64,000 nt of DNA from Linanthus parryae. Lineage: Eukaryota; Streptophyta; Magnoliopsida; Ericales; Polemoniaceae. The stretch spans positions 1-64,000 of the forward strand of contig JALGPY010000071.1 of assembly GCA_023055425.1 (NCBI GenBank), read 5' to 3'. Shown in pieces: positions 48,969 through 61,090 of the stretch (the first letter of the stretch is position 1; each line of letters starts with the position of its first letter). The notes under the pieces are model-generated. The model worked only from the letters and a program-made list of their open reading frames with translations. It did no database searches and was not told where the DNA came from. The translations under genes and the position numbers were made by a program.

Positions 48969-49448
48969 TTGATTAAATAAGCTAGAAAGGTGAAGTTGCT
49001 ACACGACGTGTTGCTGCAACGAGGAAGTTAAAACAGATTAATAGCGCGTTCAGACATCACATAAATATACATCTAAAAACCATAACAAATATGAAAAGTA
49101 CCGTATAGATATCTCAAAAGGTTCTGTCGAACACACAAGTAACCCAATACATCGTCAAAAGGGGGTCTGCACAGTTATCAATTATCAGCAAATTATAAGC
49201 TGAATGAAATGCGCACTGTATATTCCAAACAAAAGGCATGTCAGCTAGGCTCACGATTTATGATCAGAAATTATGATAAGGACATACCGTGTAAATCATT
49301 AATAGAAGTGAAGGAGTCAAATATTTCATAGATTCGACAAAAGTAGTTATGCTGAAGAGAAATAAATGAATTATTAGCAAAGAAAAACAAGATTCGTCAA
49401 ATCAAATATGATGACGAGAATTACCAAAATCTGCAAATAAACATCCAA

Positions 49449-49541
49449 AAAACTGGACCAATAACTGGACCAAGTTCTGCATCCGGTTCAGTTCCAGCGT
49501 TTACTTTGACTTGTTTTGCTCGCTCAACCAGTTTATCTTCC
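49449..49541 (-). pseudogene. Methylmalonate-semialdehyde dehydrogenase exon fragment
   Basis: After a CTTGTAG acceptor the minus strand reads EDKLVERAKQVKVNAG, then TEPDAELGPVI. This is a well-conserved segment of MMSDH (ALDH6 family, mitochondrial valine/pyrimidine catabolism). Similarity stops after LGPVI, and no other part of the enzyme is recognised. It sits in the hAT element between the GH1 fragment and the transposase, in the same orientation. Confidence 0.75.
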
Positions 49542-49629
49542 CTACAAGAAAAAACTAGCACGATTAACTTACATCTCATTGGCAGACATGAGACTAAAAC
49601 ATGTACGCATAGCTCGTTAACAGATACCA

Positions 49630-50940
49630 ATTCTAATCGAACTCAATAAATAAATAACAAATATCTGAAGAAAAACCCTAAAGCCACAAAGCCACAATGG
49701 AATAATGCTTCCATAATACTAAAGCAAGCATGTGCTCAATTAATTAATTTAGGCCTCTGACTACCGGCTAAAGCCTAAGGAGTCATCAAGGTTGTTCAAA
49801 CATATATTGTAATATTCATGGCAATTAGATAATCAATTAAGTTGGGTCACAACATGACAAGTTCAATTATAAAAGATCATGAAGCATCAAGGCTGTTCAA
49901 ACATATATTGTAATATCCAAATTTCATTTCTTTCATTTTATTTTTTCAGTTTTTTTGGCAACTAGTCCAAATTTGAATATATGCATCACATGCTTGAGCC
50001 TAACAGTTCATAACTCCTTCACGAACCTGCACAGGCCTCACTAGCAAGCAACTTCACATCATTTATCTTAGAGCTCTTGACCAATACATAAGCAATGAAA
50101 CCTATGCATCAGGTGCCTCATTCATATTGCAATATTTGAAACAGATGCCCACAAGGTATCCCCATTCAAGCCCTGCATCAGCATCAGCAGCTAAGAACGT
50201 GAATCAACGATCAGGAAAAAAAAGGGAGAAAAAACAATCAGAAATATCCAACTAAGTATTGCTGAAAGATATTGAAAAAGTAAATCACCTTATCTAACTG
50301 CACAAACAAGTAGCATATGCAAACTAGCAGCTTGTTAAGACCGTCATGAGGTACGTCTACCATGGAGTGATCCAATGCACAAGGCACTGATTGACTAGCT
50401 ATCTACAACAGAAGGAAACACGTGAAGAAATACACAAAAGAAACTACAAAAACAGTTAAGCAAACACTACAAAAGCACAAGCAGACATATTAGCTACTCG
50501 GTCATACTATCATCACTCCGAAATCCACATTATGTAAATAAAGTTACCTTATAATACTATAAGTTTTTCACATCTAACATTTTAGTAGCATAGTTATCTT
50601 AATTCTCAAAAAGAGTAAGCAACCTGCAAGGATTATCAACAAAAAGTTAATGATAAAGCAGATAGATAAAGGAGTAAAAAAAGAGTAAGCAACAAAAAGA
50701 GTAAGCAACCAGGTTTAAACCCATCTAAAGAGTAAAAAAAGACTAGAAAGATACCATATATAGATAAAGGAACTTGTTCAACTAGCAAGATCACCAAAAT
50801 ACATCTCAAAAATGCTAAGAAGTTGAGCCTTGATTATTCCCAAAAAGAGCTACCAAGCTGCTTGGATATTAACAAGAAACAATGGAGATTGAATTAGTTA
50901 AAAAAGTTAATGACAAAGCAGATGCGTAAATATATACCTG
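49630..50940 (-). other. Unassigned interior of the hAT element
   Basis: AT-rich, intron-like sequence with a repeated 30-bp string (ATCAAGG.TGTTCAAACATA at about 49786 and 49887). Two exon-like stretches near 50110-50200 and 50330-50400 could be further captured pieces, but I do not recognise them. Confidence 0.4.
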
Positions 50941-50943
50941 AGA

Positions 50944-53900
50944 TCATTCATCAATAACAATAGAGCTGGGACCATCCAGCTCTGCAACAAGAGAATTTAA
51001 GCACAATATGAATATCTATGACAGCCAAAACAACTCAAAACATAATTATTCCTAAGAAACATAATCATACCTGAACCAGGTGAAAACTCGTCAAAAGAAG
51101 CCACAAAATCCATGGAGTCGCGCAGATCTATTTCCATTTCCATCCCTGCCCTCAACCAGTTTTGACCACATATAAGAGCCTCTACCATTTTAGGTGACAG
51201 AGAGCTCCTAAATGCATCAAGTATCCTACCACTGGTGCTGAATGCAGATTCAGAAGCTACAGTAGAAACTGGAATTGCCAACACATCTTTGGCAATTTTA
51301 GAGAGAATCGGATACTTAGATTCATTAAGCTTCCACCAAGTTAGGATGCTAAAAGAATCTCCATCAGGTACACAACTTTCCTTCAAGTACCTACCCAATT
51401 CATTCTTTGTTTCCATGTACTCAGCATCTTCTATTTGTTTCACAAAATCAGAATGCAAATTAGATCTCCTTTTAGCAACAACTGGTTCAACATTATCTTT
51501 TGCCCTGAACGCTTGACTAGTACTACTAGTACTATTCCACGTTGGACATAGTAATCGAACAATTTGGTCATGGTAGTCTCCACTCTCTTTGTCATATCTA
51601 GCGCTTTAGCACTATCATGAACCTTATCAAAGCAAAACTTCACGTATTTCATTTTGCTTCGAGGATCCAAGACGGCAGCAATATAAAGCAATAAGTTGAT
51701 ATTGTCGAGGTTATCCCAATATTTATCAAACTTCTTTTTCATTCTCTCGGCCATTGATTTCAAAGCAACATCATCAGTTTCAATCATCTTGGTTAATGTG
51801 GACAGAATTATTACAAGTTCATCAAAAAAATGATTTGATGTCACATAGGATGAACCGGAAAGCTGCAAGGTTGCACGATAAAAGACTTCCAAGTAATTAT
51901 TAAAGAACCTTGCATTTTTTCAATCTTCCTTGTTAGGAGCACCAAGTATCTTGTTACTCCTCCCCCTTGCCTTTTTAACACCGGTTTCTTCATTTTCTTC
52001 TGTGCTGAAGTGTGAGAAATACTTCAAATCATCCTCCTCAAGGCGAACAAAAGCTTTCTCAAACTTTTCAGTTGCTTCAAGCATTATATAGGTGGAATTC
52101 CATCTTGTTTCAACATCTAAACTTAGTAAATTTTTACTTTGAATGTTTTCTTCTTCAACACATTTCTTAAAACTTTTCAGCCTACTTGGAGAAGATCTCA
52201 CGTAACGGACAGGATTTCTGATTTTAACAACTGTATCCTCAATCTCTTCTAGACCGTCTTTCACAATCAGGTTAAGAATATGAGCACAACAACGCACATG
52301 GAGAAAATCGTGTCCTAGAATGGTATCCCTCCAATCTTTAGTTCTCCTTTTCAAGTGACAAATATCTCCATCATTGGAGCTTGCATTGTCGACGGTTATA
52401 GTTAATAAGTTTCCTATGCCCCACTCCATCAAACAAGCCTCAATAACCTTACCAATTGTCTCACCTTTGTGATTAGGTACTTGGAAGAAGCTCAAAATAC
52501 GCTTTTGATATTTCCAGGAGTCATCTATCCAATGACAAGTGATACACATGTAATTGAAATTCTGAATTGATGTCCAAGTATCTGTTGTAAGACACACTCG
52601 TTGGTTCTTCAACATTAATTTCAGTTTTGATTTCTCTTCTAGATAAATCTTAAGACAATCACGTGCCACTGTCCACCTAGAAGGAATGATGAACCTGGGT
52701 TGCATCCCTTGGCAAAATAACTTGAAACCTACACCCTCAACAAATCTAAAGGGTAGCTCATCAATCATCACCATTTTGGCAAGATCTTTCCTGCTACCAT
52801 CAGCATTAAATATCACAGATTTTAAGCTACCAACAAGTAGGCCCTTCTCATTAGCAACACCAGCAGTGAAAGCCAAAGTCTTTTGTTTTGTTTCTTCTAC
52901 ACTTTGAGGTTTGTTCTTAAAATTATTGTAGTGAGACCACAAGCTGCTCGTTCCATGTTGGTTCGGATCAGCACCATATGTTTTATTGGGACAATAGTTC
53001 GCGAGTATTCCTCTTGTTCGCGAGTATTCCTCTTAGGAGCCAGGTCTGGAGCAGCCCCCTCTTCCACAACTGGGCCAGCTTCCTCGAAATTCCCGTCGTC
53101 AATTGTGAGATCCGTGATATCATCCTGTTAGCAACACAAACAAGTGTTTCAATCAGTTTAATAGTGCATATAACAACTATGAGAGATAAACCATTTCAAT
53201 AGAAACTACAAACAAGTGCATTTAACAGTGAGATATAACTATGAGAGTTTAACAGTGCTCAATTTTCGTACTATTTCTGATGTAACTATTGTTGAGGCTT
53301 AGTAAGAAACTACTCAACTAAGAAATAGTACATATAGCAACACAAACAAGTGTTTAAATCAGCTTAACAATGCATATAACAACTATAAGAGAGAAACCAT
53401 TTCAATAGAAACTATCACTGAATTCTAGTAAACATTCATACTATACGACGAGGAAAGATATAATTTCATACCATACAATCCGAATGATCTATTTCATGAT
53501 CTTATAGAGAGAGCAAGCAAACTAATATTCCCAATGCTTCTATATCAAACACACATACATGAGCAGGCCTTTCACTGGATCAGTTCGAACCTAGAAGTTT
53601 GGTAATTGACCCAACTACGTGAGAACCAGAATAAGACCCAAATAACCAAACCCATAAGATACTGCAGACGGTGTAAGAGCAGGAAGCCTAATTCAAAAGC
53701 ACGGGTACATAGTCCCATGCTATAGTTCAACCCATTTAAAGACCAGCTTTAATCAATGTAAGGACCACACCAGCACAGCACACGGCTATGGGTGTTTCAA
53801 AGTTAGAAGATGCAACTAACAAACATGTAAATGCCTAGATCAGTAGATAGTGAATAGAAAAACAATAAAATTCAGGAGATAGTGAATAGGAACATACCAT
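50944..53900 (-). pseudogene. hAT (Ac/RICESLEEPER-type) transposase, frameshifted
   Basis: ATG at 53900-53898 followed at once by a GT donor. The coding exon resumes at 53124 (DDITDLTIDDGNFEEAGP). A degenerate BED zinc finger (YGADPNQHGTSSLWSHYNNF) follows about 53000-52915. The core frame (52942-51920) has CLTTDTWTS, ITVDNASSND, HVRCCAHILNLIVKDGL and DVETRWNSTYIML, including the conserved D and W residues. Then come FDKYWDNLDNINLLLYIAAVLDPRSK and the C-terminal dimerisation domain (WWKLNESKYPILSKIAKDVL, STVASESAFSTSGRILD). A last intron (51070-50982) joins FDEFSPGS to ELDGPSSIVIDE and TGA. The frame is broken at a 19-bp tandem duplication near 52997-53034, near 51900 and near 51545. Confidence 0.85.
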
Positions 53901-54138
53901 GTCAAATTGCCAATTATTCAGATCAGTAGATGCAGCCGTAGCCCGTAGGAATGAAGAAGAACCACAACATGCACTGAATCACGAAGTCGCTGAAGTGATG
54001 AATGTCGATCTATATCGGAACCCTAACCATCTGGATGAACTGATAAATTTCGATCTATCTCGAAGTCACCGAATCGCTGATGAGTGATGACTTATGGCGG
54101 AGATGCTCTGAACGATTGATGGCGAGTGACTAGTGCGG

Positions 54139-56005
54139 TAATCCCTCAGAACCTCCGAACCTTGAGCTAGAATTTTATTTGGCCCCATTTTATCCTCACC
54201 CGAGAGAATTTGGTTAAAGTCTCCCATTAAAAGAAGTGGGAGGTTGATTTGTTGGATTCTTGAGTCAAGATCCATCCAGAAACTTTCTCTATCATTCAGA
54301 TTTGGTGGCCCGTAGATGAAACCCACCATGCAATGTCCAACTAAAGGAAGGTCCAGACAAAGGAGGAGGAGATTGGGAGAGGAGAAGACAATACCAACCT
54401 TAATCGAGGGGCGCCAACCAACCCACAAACCCCCAGAGCTCCCCACAGAGTCAACTCCTGAAGAGTTTAGCCCTAATTTTCTGAGTTTAGAGTTTACATA
54501 ATTGACTGAGTGTTTAGTTTCTGAGAGAAAGATGAGGGAGGGATCAAAAGATTTGGTCAACTTAAAAATGTCACGAACTGCAGGGCGTTGACCAAGACCT
54601 CTACAGTTCCAGGCTATGGCGTTCATGGCTGTAGCGTAGGTTGTTGCGGGACAACCTTCCTAAACCCATTATAGAGAGGGGGGATGCTATTGTTAACATG
54701 CATGATCCTAAAAGAGGAATTATTCTCGGATAAAGATAGAAGATTGACTCTGGGACATGTACAATTAAATATCAAAGACGAAAGCAAACCGGTACCTGGG
54801 GGGTTAATGAGATGATGAACAGGGTTTAGTCTAGGACGCTTACCCTGATTTCCTTCTTCGTCCTCCTCAGATCTCCACTGCTTCCTCTTTTTTGGTGGCA
54901 CCACAGTAATGTGTCTCTCTGTTCCTTGATGTCCTTTCTTCATATTCCCCACTTCCTTTTACCCTGCCTCCTTTGCCCCTGTTTCAACTATTGTCTTTTC
55001 CTCCACATCCTCCACATCATCACTAATTATAATCACCTCTTGATTGCTGGCTCCCAAAAGTGGTGGATCTGCAATTTCTGGGATGAGCGCCTCAAGCATG
55101 TCAAGCTTCCTTTCCATAAGCTCTTCCATGGCCTCGTGGTGCAGCTCCCACTCAGATTCTTCATCGCTAGACCAGGTCTCGAAATCTAGGATCTCCATTC
55201 TGAAAGCCGGCCAAACACCGATTGGTTCCACATCAATGATCGGGATGATATCAAGACACCTGTTCTCGGCAACACCTTCTTTCTTTTGTTCTCCTTCTTT
55301 TCCTTCCTGCATTTGCATGTCCTCCACTGGGTTTGAAGCCGTTGAAATCTGAGTCTGTTGGCGAGTTTCTTTTGCCCTAGTTGAACTTTCTCCCTTCTCC
55401 ATTTTGGTAAAGAACTCCACCGGAGCCAACTGCTTTCCTTTTATAATCAACTGCTGAGCAACTCCAACTGTTTTGTCTTCCACTTGAACCGTCTCCACCC
55501 CCTTTTGATCTTGGGACTCCAAGAGTCCTGGTTCATGCACCTTGGGACTACGCGAAGCGTTGCGTTGAAAAATAGTGGGAACCTCTATGCTTGCCCCTGG
55601 AACCAAAACATCTTCTTCCATCTGAACCGTCTCCTCGGTTTCCCCAACCCTTTCTGCCGGAATCTCTCCCGTCGCAATTAAGGTTCTAAGCCTTATGACC
55701 GCCTGTTGGAGCACTCCCAAAGTGGAATCAGGTTCATTTAACCTAACCGCCAAGTTTGGGGGGGGGGGGGGGCGAGTGTGGAGTGAAGGGGGAGAGGACA
55801 GAAGTAGGGGATTGAAAAGACTCCTATGGATCATTTGAATCGTCAGAAACTGAAGAGGTAGACGTTGACACATTAAAAACAAGATCATGTTGTTCCCCTA
55901 TAAAAGGTGATGAGGCCGGCTGGATTGGCTCATTTAGATCATGCACCATAACTATATGTTTAGCAGGTCTAGTTTCCTCCCAATTTGCTGCATATGACAA
56001 CCCAT
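54139..56005 (-). pseudogene. LINE fragment: ORF1 tail and endonuclease N-part
   Basis: On the minus strand ORF1-like sequence starts near 56005 (WEETRPAKHIVMVHDLNE) and continues, with a stop near 55830, through an acidic region to 54959 and a basic stretch PPKKRKQWRSEEDEE. Then comes the apurinic endonuclease start MNAIAWNCRGLGQRPAVRDI (54626), with LIFLSETKH, GGLWVGW and LLLMGDFNQIL. It ends near 54139 in the middle of the endonuclease, so RT is gone. Losing the 3' half is unusual, since LINEs are normally 5' truncated. A run of 15 G lies at 55758-55772. Confidence 0.75.
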
Positions 56006-56327
56006 GGTAGTTAAAACTTTAACTGGAGCAACCTCCACGCAAAAATTTTATGTCTCTGAGTTCACTTGAACTTGGAGACCAAAGACAAAGTGATTACAAT
56101 TTGGTACACAAGGTATGAACATTTAGACTAGTTAAATGGAACTTGTTTTCAAAATAAGGAACGCGTTATGTGGAAATAGGATTGAGCAGACTCGCTAATT
56201 CACTTGTGAATTTGGTCTCATATTTTTCTTGCTAGCAACAACTGCTTAGCATTTTCTTAAAAAAGTAAAAAATTGGCTAGCGGCTTATTCTCAACCAAAT
56301 TATTTTCAACCAAATTATTTTTCCAAA
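56006..56327. other. Spacer between LINE fragment and Helitron
   Basis: AT-rich; no gene seen. Confidence 0.5.
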
Positions 56328-57925
56328 TCTATATATACTATTTGAGAACGAGTTTGTTTGAGAGATTGCCACGTGGCATTACAAAATAATTTATATTGAC
56401 ATTAATATGTTTAAATTTGAATATTGGCGCTCGAGTTAAAAATTGAAAAATGACGCCGAAGTTAGAGTTTTAGAAAAATTGCGCTGAAAATAAATTTAGC
56501 TATACAGAATTTCAAACGCAAAATCAATTCTTGCTATTAATTTTCGTTATACCAAATAAGTCAATAATAATTCTGATTTGAAATTAATATCAATCAAAGG
56601 AATATTAAAAGGTAACATATATATCTATATATACTATTTGAGAATGTTCTCCCAAGCATTGCACGAGGAATTGCCATGTGAATATTAAAATTAATTAATG
56701 TAATAAATTTTAAATCGGATCTTTAGAGTTTGAACTGAAAAGGAAAAATTTTGGCGCCTTTAAATTCACATCTGCATAGTTTGAACTGAAATGAAAAAAT
56801 TGGCGCCAACGTGTAAATTTAATTGAGTCTGTTTTATATTTATTGAAAAGGAAAGTTATTGATGTTAATTGACAAAACTTTTTAGTCAGTAAGGAAACTT
56901 TCACCAAAAAAATTATTAATAGTGAATTCCGTAAATATCTTTCTCCAAAATGGACGGTGTAATTTCAAATTACACTTGATTATGAAAGGAAGAATCATAC
57001 TATATAAAATGACCCTCATTATATGGTATTTTTAGTGACATTACGGAAATGAATACCAAAATGGTACCAAAACGAATGTTCAGTTTTGATGGTGATCCGT
57101 CTCCAAAATGGACTAGAATCTCACCCATATAATGAGGGTACCACTATTCCATTCATAGTGAAAGGAATCGTGTTTGGTGTTTCGAGACAAAAAATTCGTG
57201 TTTGGTGGTTGGAGGTATGCTTCTTCCCTTCAAATCGTGTTTGATGTTTATTATGGTTCTTCCCTTCACATCGTGTTTGATGTTTATATTTTCTCCGGAT
57301 CTCTTCCCCACTACATTCTCTTATCTTCCAGTCATGGACGAAAATGAGGAGCGAGAGAACATTGTAGGTTGGCACACTTGGCGCGCAAGAGAAAATTAGA
57401 TGAGCAAAGACAAGCCCGCATATCCGGTGAGTTTTTCCTTCATAATTTAGAGTCGTATACTTTGTCTATGTGCATTATTCATCACAAAATATATTTTTCG
57501 TGTATGTGAAGTTCTCATGGCCGCCGCCGAAGGCATACACTTGTGCGAAATAGTCACTCGCCATCCCCATACAGGTAAGAAAATCGTTTGGTGTTTGTTA
57601 ATGTTCTTTTCCTTCATCCTCTGTTGTTTAGTTGTTGCTTACACCGTTTCTTTTGGTGGTGTAGGTGAAGATGTCCATCACGCGAATTTTTTTGTTTTGA
57701 GGGACACAGTTCAACACAACGGTATGTATTTTTTCAAATAATATCTAAAAAGAGTTGAAGGCCGCTTAGTTGTTAAATTTTGTATTATTTATTTTTAGTG
57801 ATTGTTTCTATCTAAAAAAAAGTTGTATGCCACTTTTAAGAAAAAGAAAATGCGTGATCGAAATGTATAAAAAATCAGCGGCGTCAATGGATTTTGATTG
57901 AAACATTCGAATTGGTAATGATCTG

Positions 57926-57958
<33 letters not shown>

Positions 57959-58895
57959 AGAAGAAATCAATGACACTACTTGGTATAACTTGGTCCATGA
58001 AAATACAATATGCAGCCCAACGAATAAAATCCTTTACGCACGAAATCATATGGATTTGTGGGTACACCATTGTATTTTTAGAGTCCAAAGATAAAATCAT
58101 TGTTTGAAGCTCAATCCAGTTTATTACTACCAAATTCTTTTTTTAGCCCCATGATCTAAAAATATTCCCTAGGTAAAAAGTATATAAACCTTTTTTATTA
58201 TTATAAAATTATTTTCATAATAATTATGTTGACTTCAAATCTAAGATTAGAAGTCGAATCTAAAAAAAAAAAGATACATAGAATAAAATAAAATTCATAA
58301 TATGAAGGAAATTCAAAAGTATCTCAAAAAAATGAGCCACTAAAATGTCCAAATTGGAATCTGCAACATCAAATTTATAGTGATAAAATTCAAAAGTAAT
58401 CAATAGTAATCACTGGCGTCAATGGATTTTGATTGAAAAATTCATAGTGGTTGTGATCTGAAGGTAAGAAATTATTTTTATAATAATAACGTTGACTCAA
58501 ATTCAAGATTAGAAACGTTCCCAAAAAATTGATTAAATTTTTTCTTCCAACTTAATGTCGGGTTTAAATCCAAAAGTAAAAATGATAGTTAAGAAAATGT
58601 ATTAATCTATTTATTTAAGAGACAAAAAGTATTAATCTGAACAAAAATATGAAACTGATACATTCAACACAAAAGTAGATGGTGCCGGTTCTTTTCCAAA
58701 CACGAGCAATCTTAGGAGCCAAAAATATGAAGCTGTTTCAATTTCTTTTTTAATCTAACGGATTATGTTATTCAGTACTTTAAGTTATTTTTTTTGATGT
58801 AGTATTTGAAATGCCTAAGACATCAACTGTTTAAGTGACATCAATTTTGTTTTGGAATTGAAATTTCGCCGTGCATCGCACGGGTTAAAAGCTAG
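56328..58895 (+). mobile_element. Helitron, probably non-autonomous, possibly two overlapping 5' ends
   Basis: 5' end TCTATATATACTATTTGAGA after an A at 56327; the same start recurs at 56625 after an A. The 3' end has the hairpin CCGTGCATCGCACGG (about 58870-58884), a short AT stretch and CTAG (58892-58895) before a T, the standard A|TC...CTAG|T insertion pattern. Exon-like pieces at about 57333-57426 (KRKLDEQRQARIS), 57517-57574 (MAAAEGIHLCEIVTRHP) and 57665-57720 have GT/AG borders but are not identified. A T run of 30 lies at 57928-57957. No Rep/helicase domain is recognisable. Confidence 0.75.
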
Positions 58896-59250
58896 TTTGT
58901 GTCTGATTGAATAAAGGATGGGTGGCCAAGAAGAGAAGTTAACGGATGGGTGGCCTAATTGAATAAAGGACTATTTTGAAAGATACTTAATAGCAGAGGG
59001 GTTTTTGTGCTTTTATCCTACATTGACGGACACTCTAGCACTACATAAAACCGAAGCTTCTTCTCCCTCGCGACCAGAGACATGCCGTAGGTTCCATGGA
59101 AGAAACTCCTCACAGCCTCAAACCTTCAAATCCATCCAATTTAGCCCAAGAACGTAGAGAGGAGAAAGCCCTAAATCAACCTAGGGCTCTTCTTGAAGCG
59201 GCTACAAATCAACGTTTGAGAGCTTCTGAGTTGAATTAGAGACGGTTTCG
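58896..59250 (+). promoter_or_regulatory. Upstream region of the F-box gene
   Basis: Contains GGATGGGTGGCC twice and probably the promoter and 5' leader. No clear TATA box was singled out. Confidence 0.4.
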
Positions 59251-60378
59251 ATGAGTTTCTTGGAGGCCACGAAACTCATAATTCGCCTAATCCTTCCCCG
59301 ATCAAGGGGAAGAGAATTGCCACACGACATAATTCGCCTAATCCTTCCCCGATTGCCCATCAGATCTCTTCTACGGTTCAAGTGCGTCTGCAAATTCTGG
59401 TACGATCTCATAACCTCCAGTGACTTCATTATCAAGTACAACAAGGACAATCCTCATAACCGAAACAACAACGGATTTTCTATATTCTTTGATGGGACTG
59501 TTTGCGATGATGCTACATCTACCACCACCGCGTCGTTCTGGTTTTTCGATGTCCCAATAAAGTTAACTGTTCCTTTTCATGTAAAATGCTTTGAATTGGT
59601 GGGCTGTTCTAATGGATTAGTTTGCTTGTCTTTCTGGATAAATAAGACAGGTTTGAAAGGGTTCATAGTCTGGAACCCTGCCACTGGAAAGTTTAGGATA
59701 ATTGATGCACACATTCGCCATGATCATCAAGAGGAAGAGTATATAACTTGTTGTGGATTTTGTTTCGATTCAGTCTCGGGCACGTTTAAGGTGGCACAGC
59801 TTGAGTTTTCGTACCGTATTGTGCAAGTTTATATGTTTACGTCAAAGGAAAATACTTGGAATTTGGTGCATCAAGAAGCTATTCCTCAGTCAATCAACTA
59901 TTTGTACAACACAATATGTGTGGGGACACGCATGTACTGGGACAAAACCCTGTCGAATGACGGAGACGTGGGGGTTATACCGTTTTTTGACATGGCTGAT
60001 GAGTTGTTTAAGTTATTATATCTACCGGAAGGGGTCTCCAATTTCGAGAAACTTGTGGGTTGCAAAGACACAGTCGCTATTTTTGTTCGTATAAATCGCA
60101 CCGGTGTTAGTAATAAATTTGAAGTCTGGGAGCTGAAGGATGGTTCTCGTACTGGTGAATCATGGTGGCAGCCAAGCACTTGTAGACCGTCAGTGGACGT
60201 TGCATTCGCAGAAGGCTTTTTGTGCAAAGGCAAGGTTAACTGGCTTGTTTTGCGTAATTTCTGCTCAGCGGTGTTCCTGTGCAACCCCAAAACTGGCAAG
60301 ACAAAGGAGTTAACGGGAGTACAACCCTGGGGTCTGAACTTCAGTTTCTACCGTGAGAGTTTTGCTTCAGTTTACTGA
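59251..60378 (+). CDS. F-box protein with F-box-associated (FBA) domain
   Basis: F-box proteins recruit substrates to SCF ubiquitin ligases through SKP1. The intronless 375-residue ORF has an F-box at about residues 23-62 (LPHDIIRLILPRLPIRSLLR, then FKCVCKFWYDLITSSDFI). The type-1 FBA region follows: GCSNGLVCLSF at about 119, VWNPATGKFRII at about 140, CCGFCFDSVSGTFKVAQ at about 166, and CKGKVNWLVL near 329. Length and layout are usual for this large plant family, whose members evolve fast; the substrate cannot be guessed. The first 20 residues contain an extra copy of the IIRLILPR motif from a 51-bp in-frame duplication, so the start at 59251 or a later one could be used. Confidence 0.85.
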   Translation: MSFLEATKLIIRLILPRSRGRELPHDIIRLILPRLPIRSLLRFKCVCKFWYDLITSSDFIIKYNKDNPHNRNNNGFSIFFDGTVCDDATSTTTASFWFFDVPIKLTVPFHVKCFELVGCSNGLVCLSFWINKTGLKGFIVWNPATGKFRIIDAHIRHDHQEEEYITCCGFCFDSVSGTFKVAQLEFSYRIVQVYMFTSKENTWNLVHQEAIPQSINYLYNTICVGTRMYWDKTLSNDGDVGVIPFFDMADELFKLLYLPEGVSNFEKLVGCKDTVAIFVRINRTGVSNKFEVWELKDGSRTGESWWQPSTCRPSVDVAFAEGFLCKGKVNWLVLRNFCSAVFLCNPKTGKTKELTGVQPWGLNFSFYRESFASVY

Positions 60379-60529
60379 TCATCTGAACAAAGAAGCCATC
60401 CAAACATCTGATACGGGTCAACGCATCCAATGCACTGCGACGTCAAGCATCTAGTTAATTAGTTATTTAGTTATTTCATTCGTTGCTACTGACTAAATAT
60501 TTTATTTCGTTATTTAGTTAAATTAGTGG

Positions 60530-60904
60530 AGCTCTTGGATTTTTAAGTGGAGGTGGTCTTGAAAGTGTGTGTCTAGCTCATGATTTGTTTTTACCTTGGC
60601 TGTTTTATGATTTCTCATTAGATTTTTAATTTTCCAGTATTTCCATATCAAACTGAACGCATTTGATACGACCGTGATTGGTGGATGGCGGCTAGTACTA
60701 GTCCGCTGTGGATTAGCACTGTGTCTGTTCCATAAAAGGAGCATAACTGTCTCTGAGAGAGCAGATATATCTGATTCACTGCCAATATATCTGGAGCTCT
60801 GACCACATTAAACGAATTGTATCAGAAGCAAAATTGTTGCATTGAACGGTGAAACCAAATTATGTTTACTGCAAATATAACTGAAGTTTATGTTCACTCC
60901 GAAT
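60530..60904 (+). pseudogene. Remnant of the MBD13-like gene (exon end plus intron)
   Basis: Reads LGFLSGGGLES, the end of an MBD exon as at 11736 or 12862. It then follows the next intron closely (CATTTGATACGACCGTGATTGGTGGATGG, GTGAAACCAAATTATGTT). All other exons are missing. It stands just before the second MFAP1-like gene, in the same order and orientation as at the left end of the window. Confidence 0.85.
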
Positions 60905-61090
60905 CTTCGTAGGGTCACTTTTACCAGGTGATTGATTAGCAAAATGAGGCAAGAATTTGGTAATATTTTCATGGCGTTGTAAAGTTAGTCCACAAAATCA
61001 TGAAAAAATTATCAAAAAATTGCATTGTTTTACTATCCCAAATCGCCGGGTCAAAGAGATATAGTTATGTGTGAAAAAAGTCAACTGGGA
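60905..61090. mobile_element. Second copy of the palindromic MITE
   Basis: Matches 19165-19376 (TAGGGTCACTTTTACCAGGTGATTGATTAGC and, at the other arm, ATCGCCGGGTCAAAG). It sits directly at the end of the MBD13 remnant and may mark its breakpoint. Confidence 0.55.

Larger units (their letters stand above)
48054..54138 (-). mobile_element. hAT transposon, 5' end lost, with captured gene fragments
   Basis: The 3' terminus on the minus strand is at 48054, where the plus strand reads TAGGGCTGAGCACGGACCGG, a typical hAT end with GC-rich subterminal repeats (to about 48220). The transposase gene is at 50944-53900. Right of it a 5' untranslated exon continues to about 54138, where sequence switches to a LINE and no matching terminal repeat is found. 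Between transposase and 3' end lie about 2.7 kb containing exon pieces of at least two host genes. Confidence 0.72.

Noticed and set aside
54911..55681. Plus-strand ORFs across the LINE fragment
   Set aside because: Antisense to the better supported LINE ORF1/endonuclease frames.
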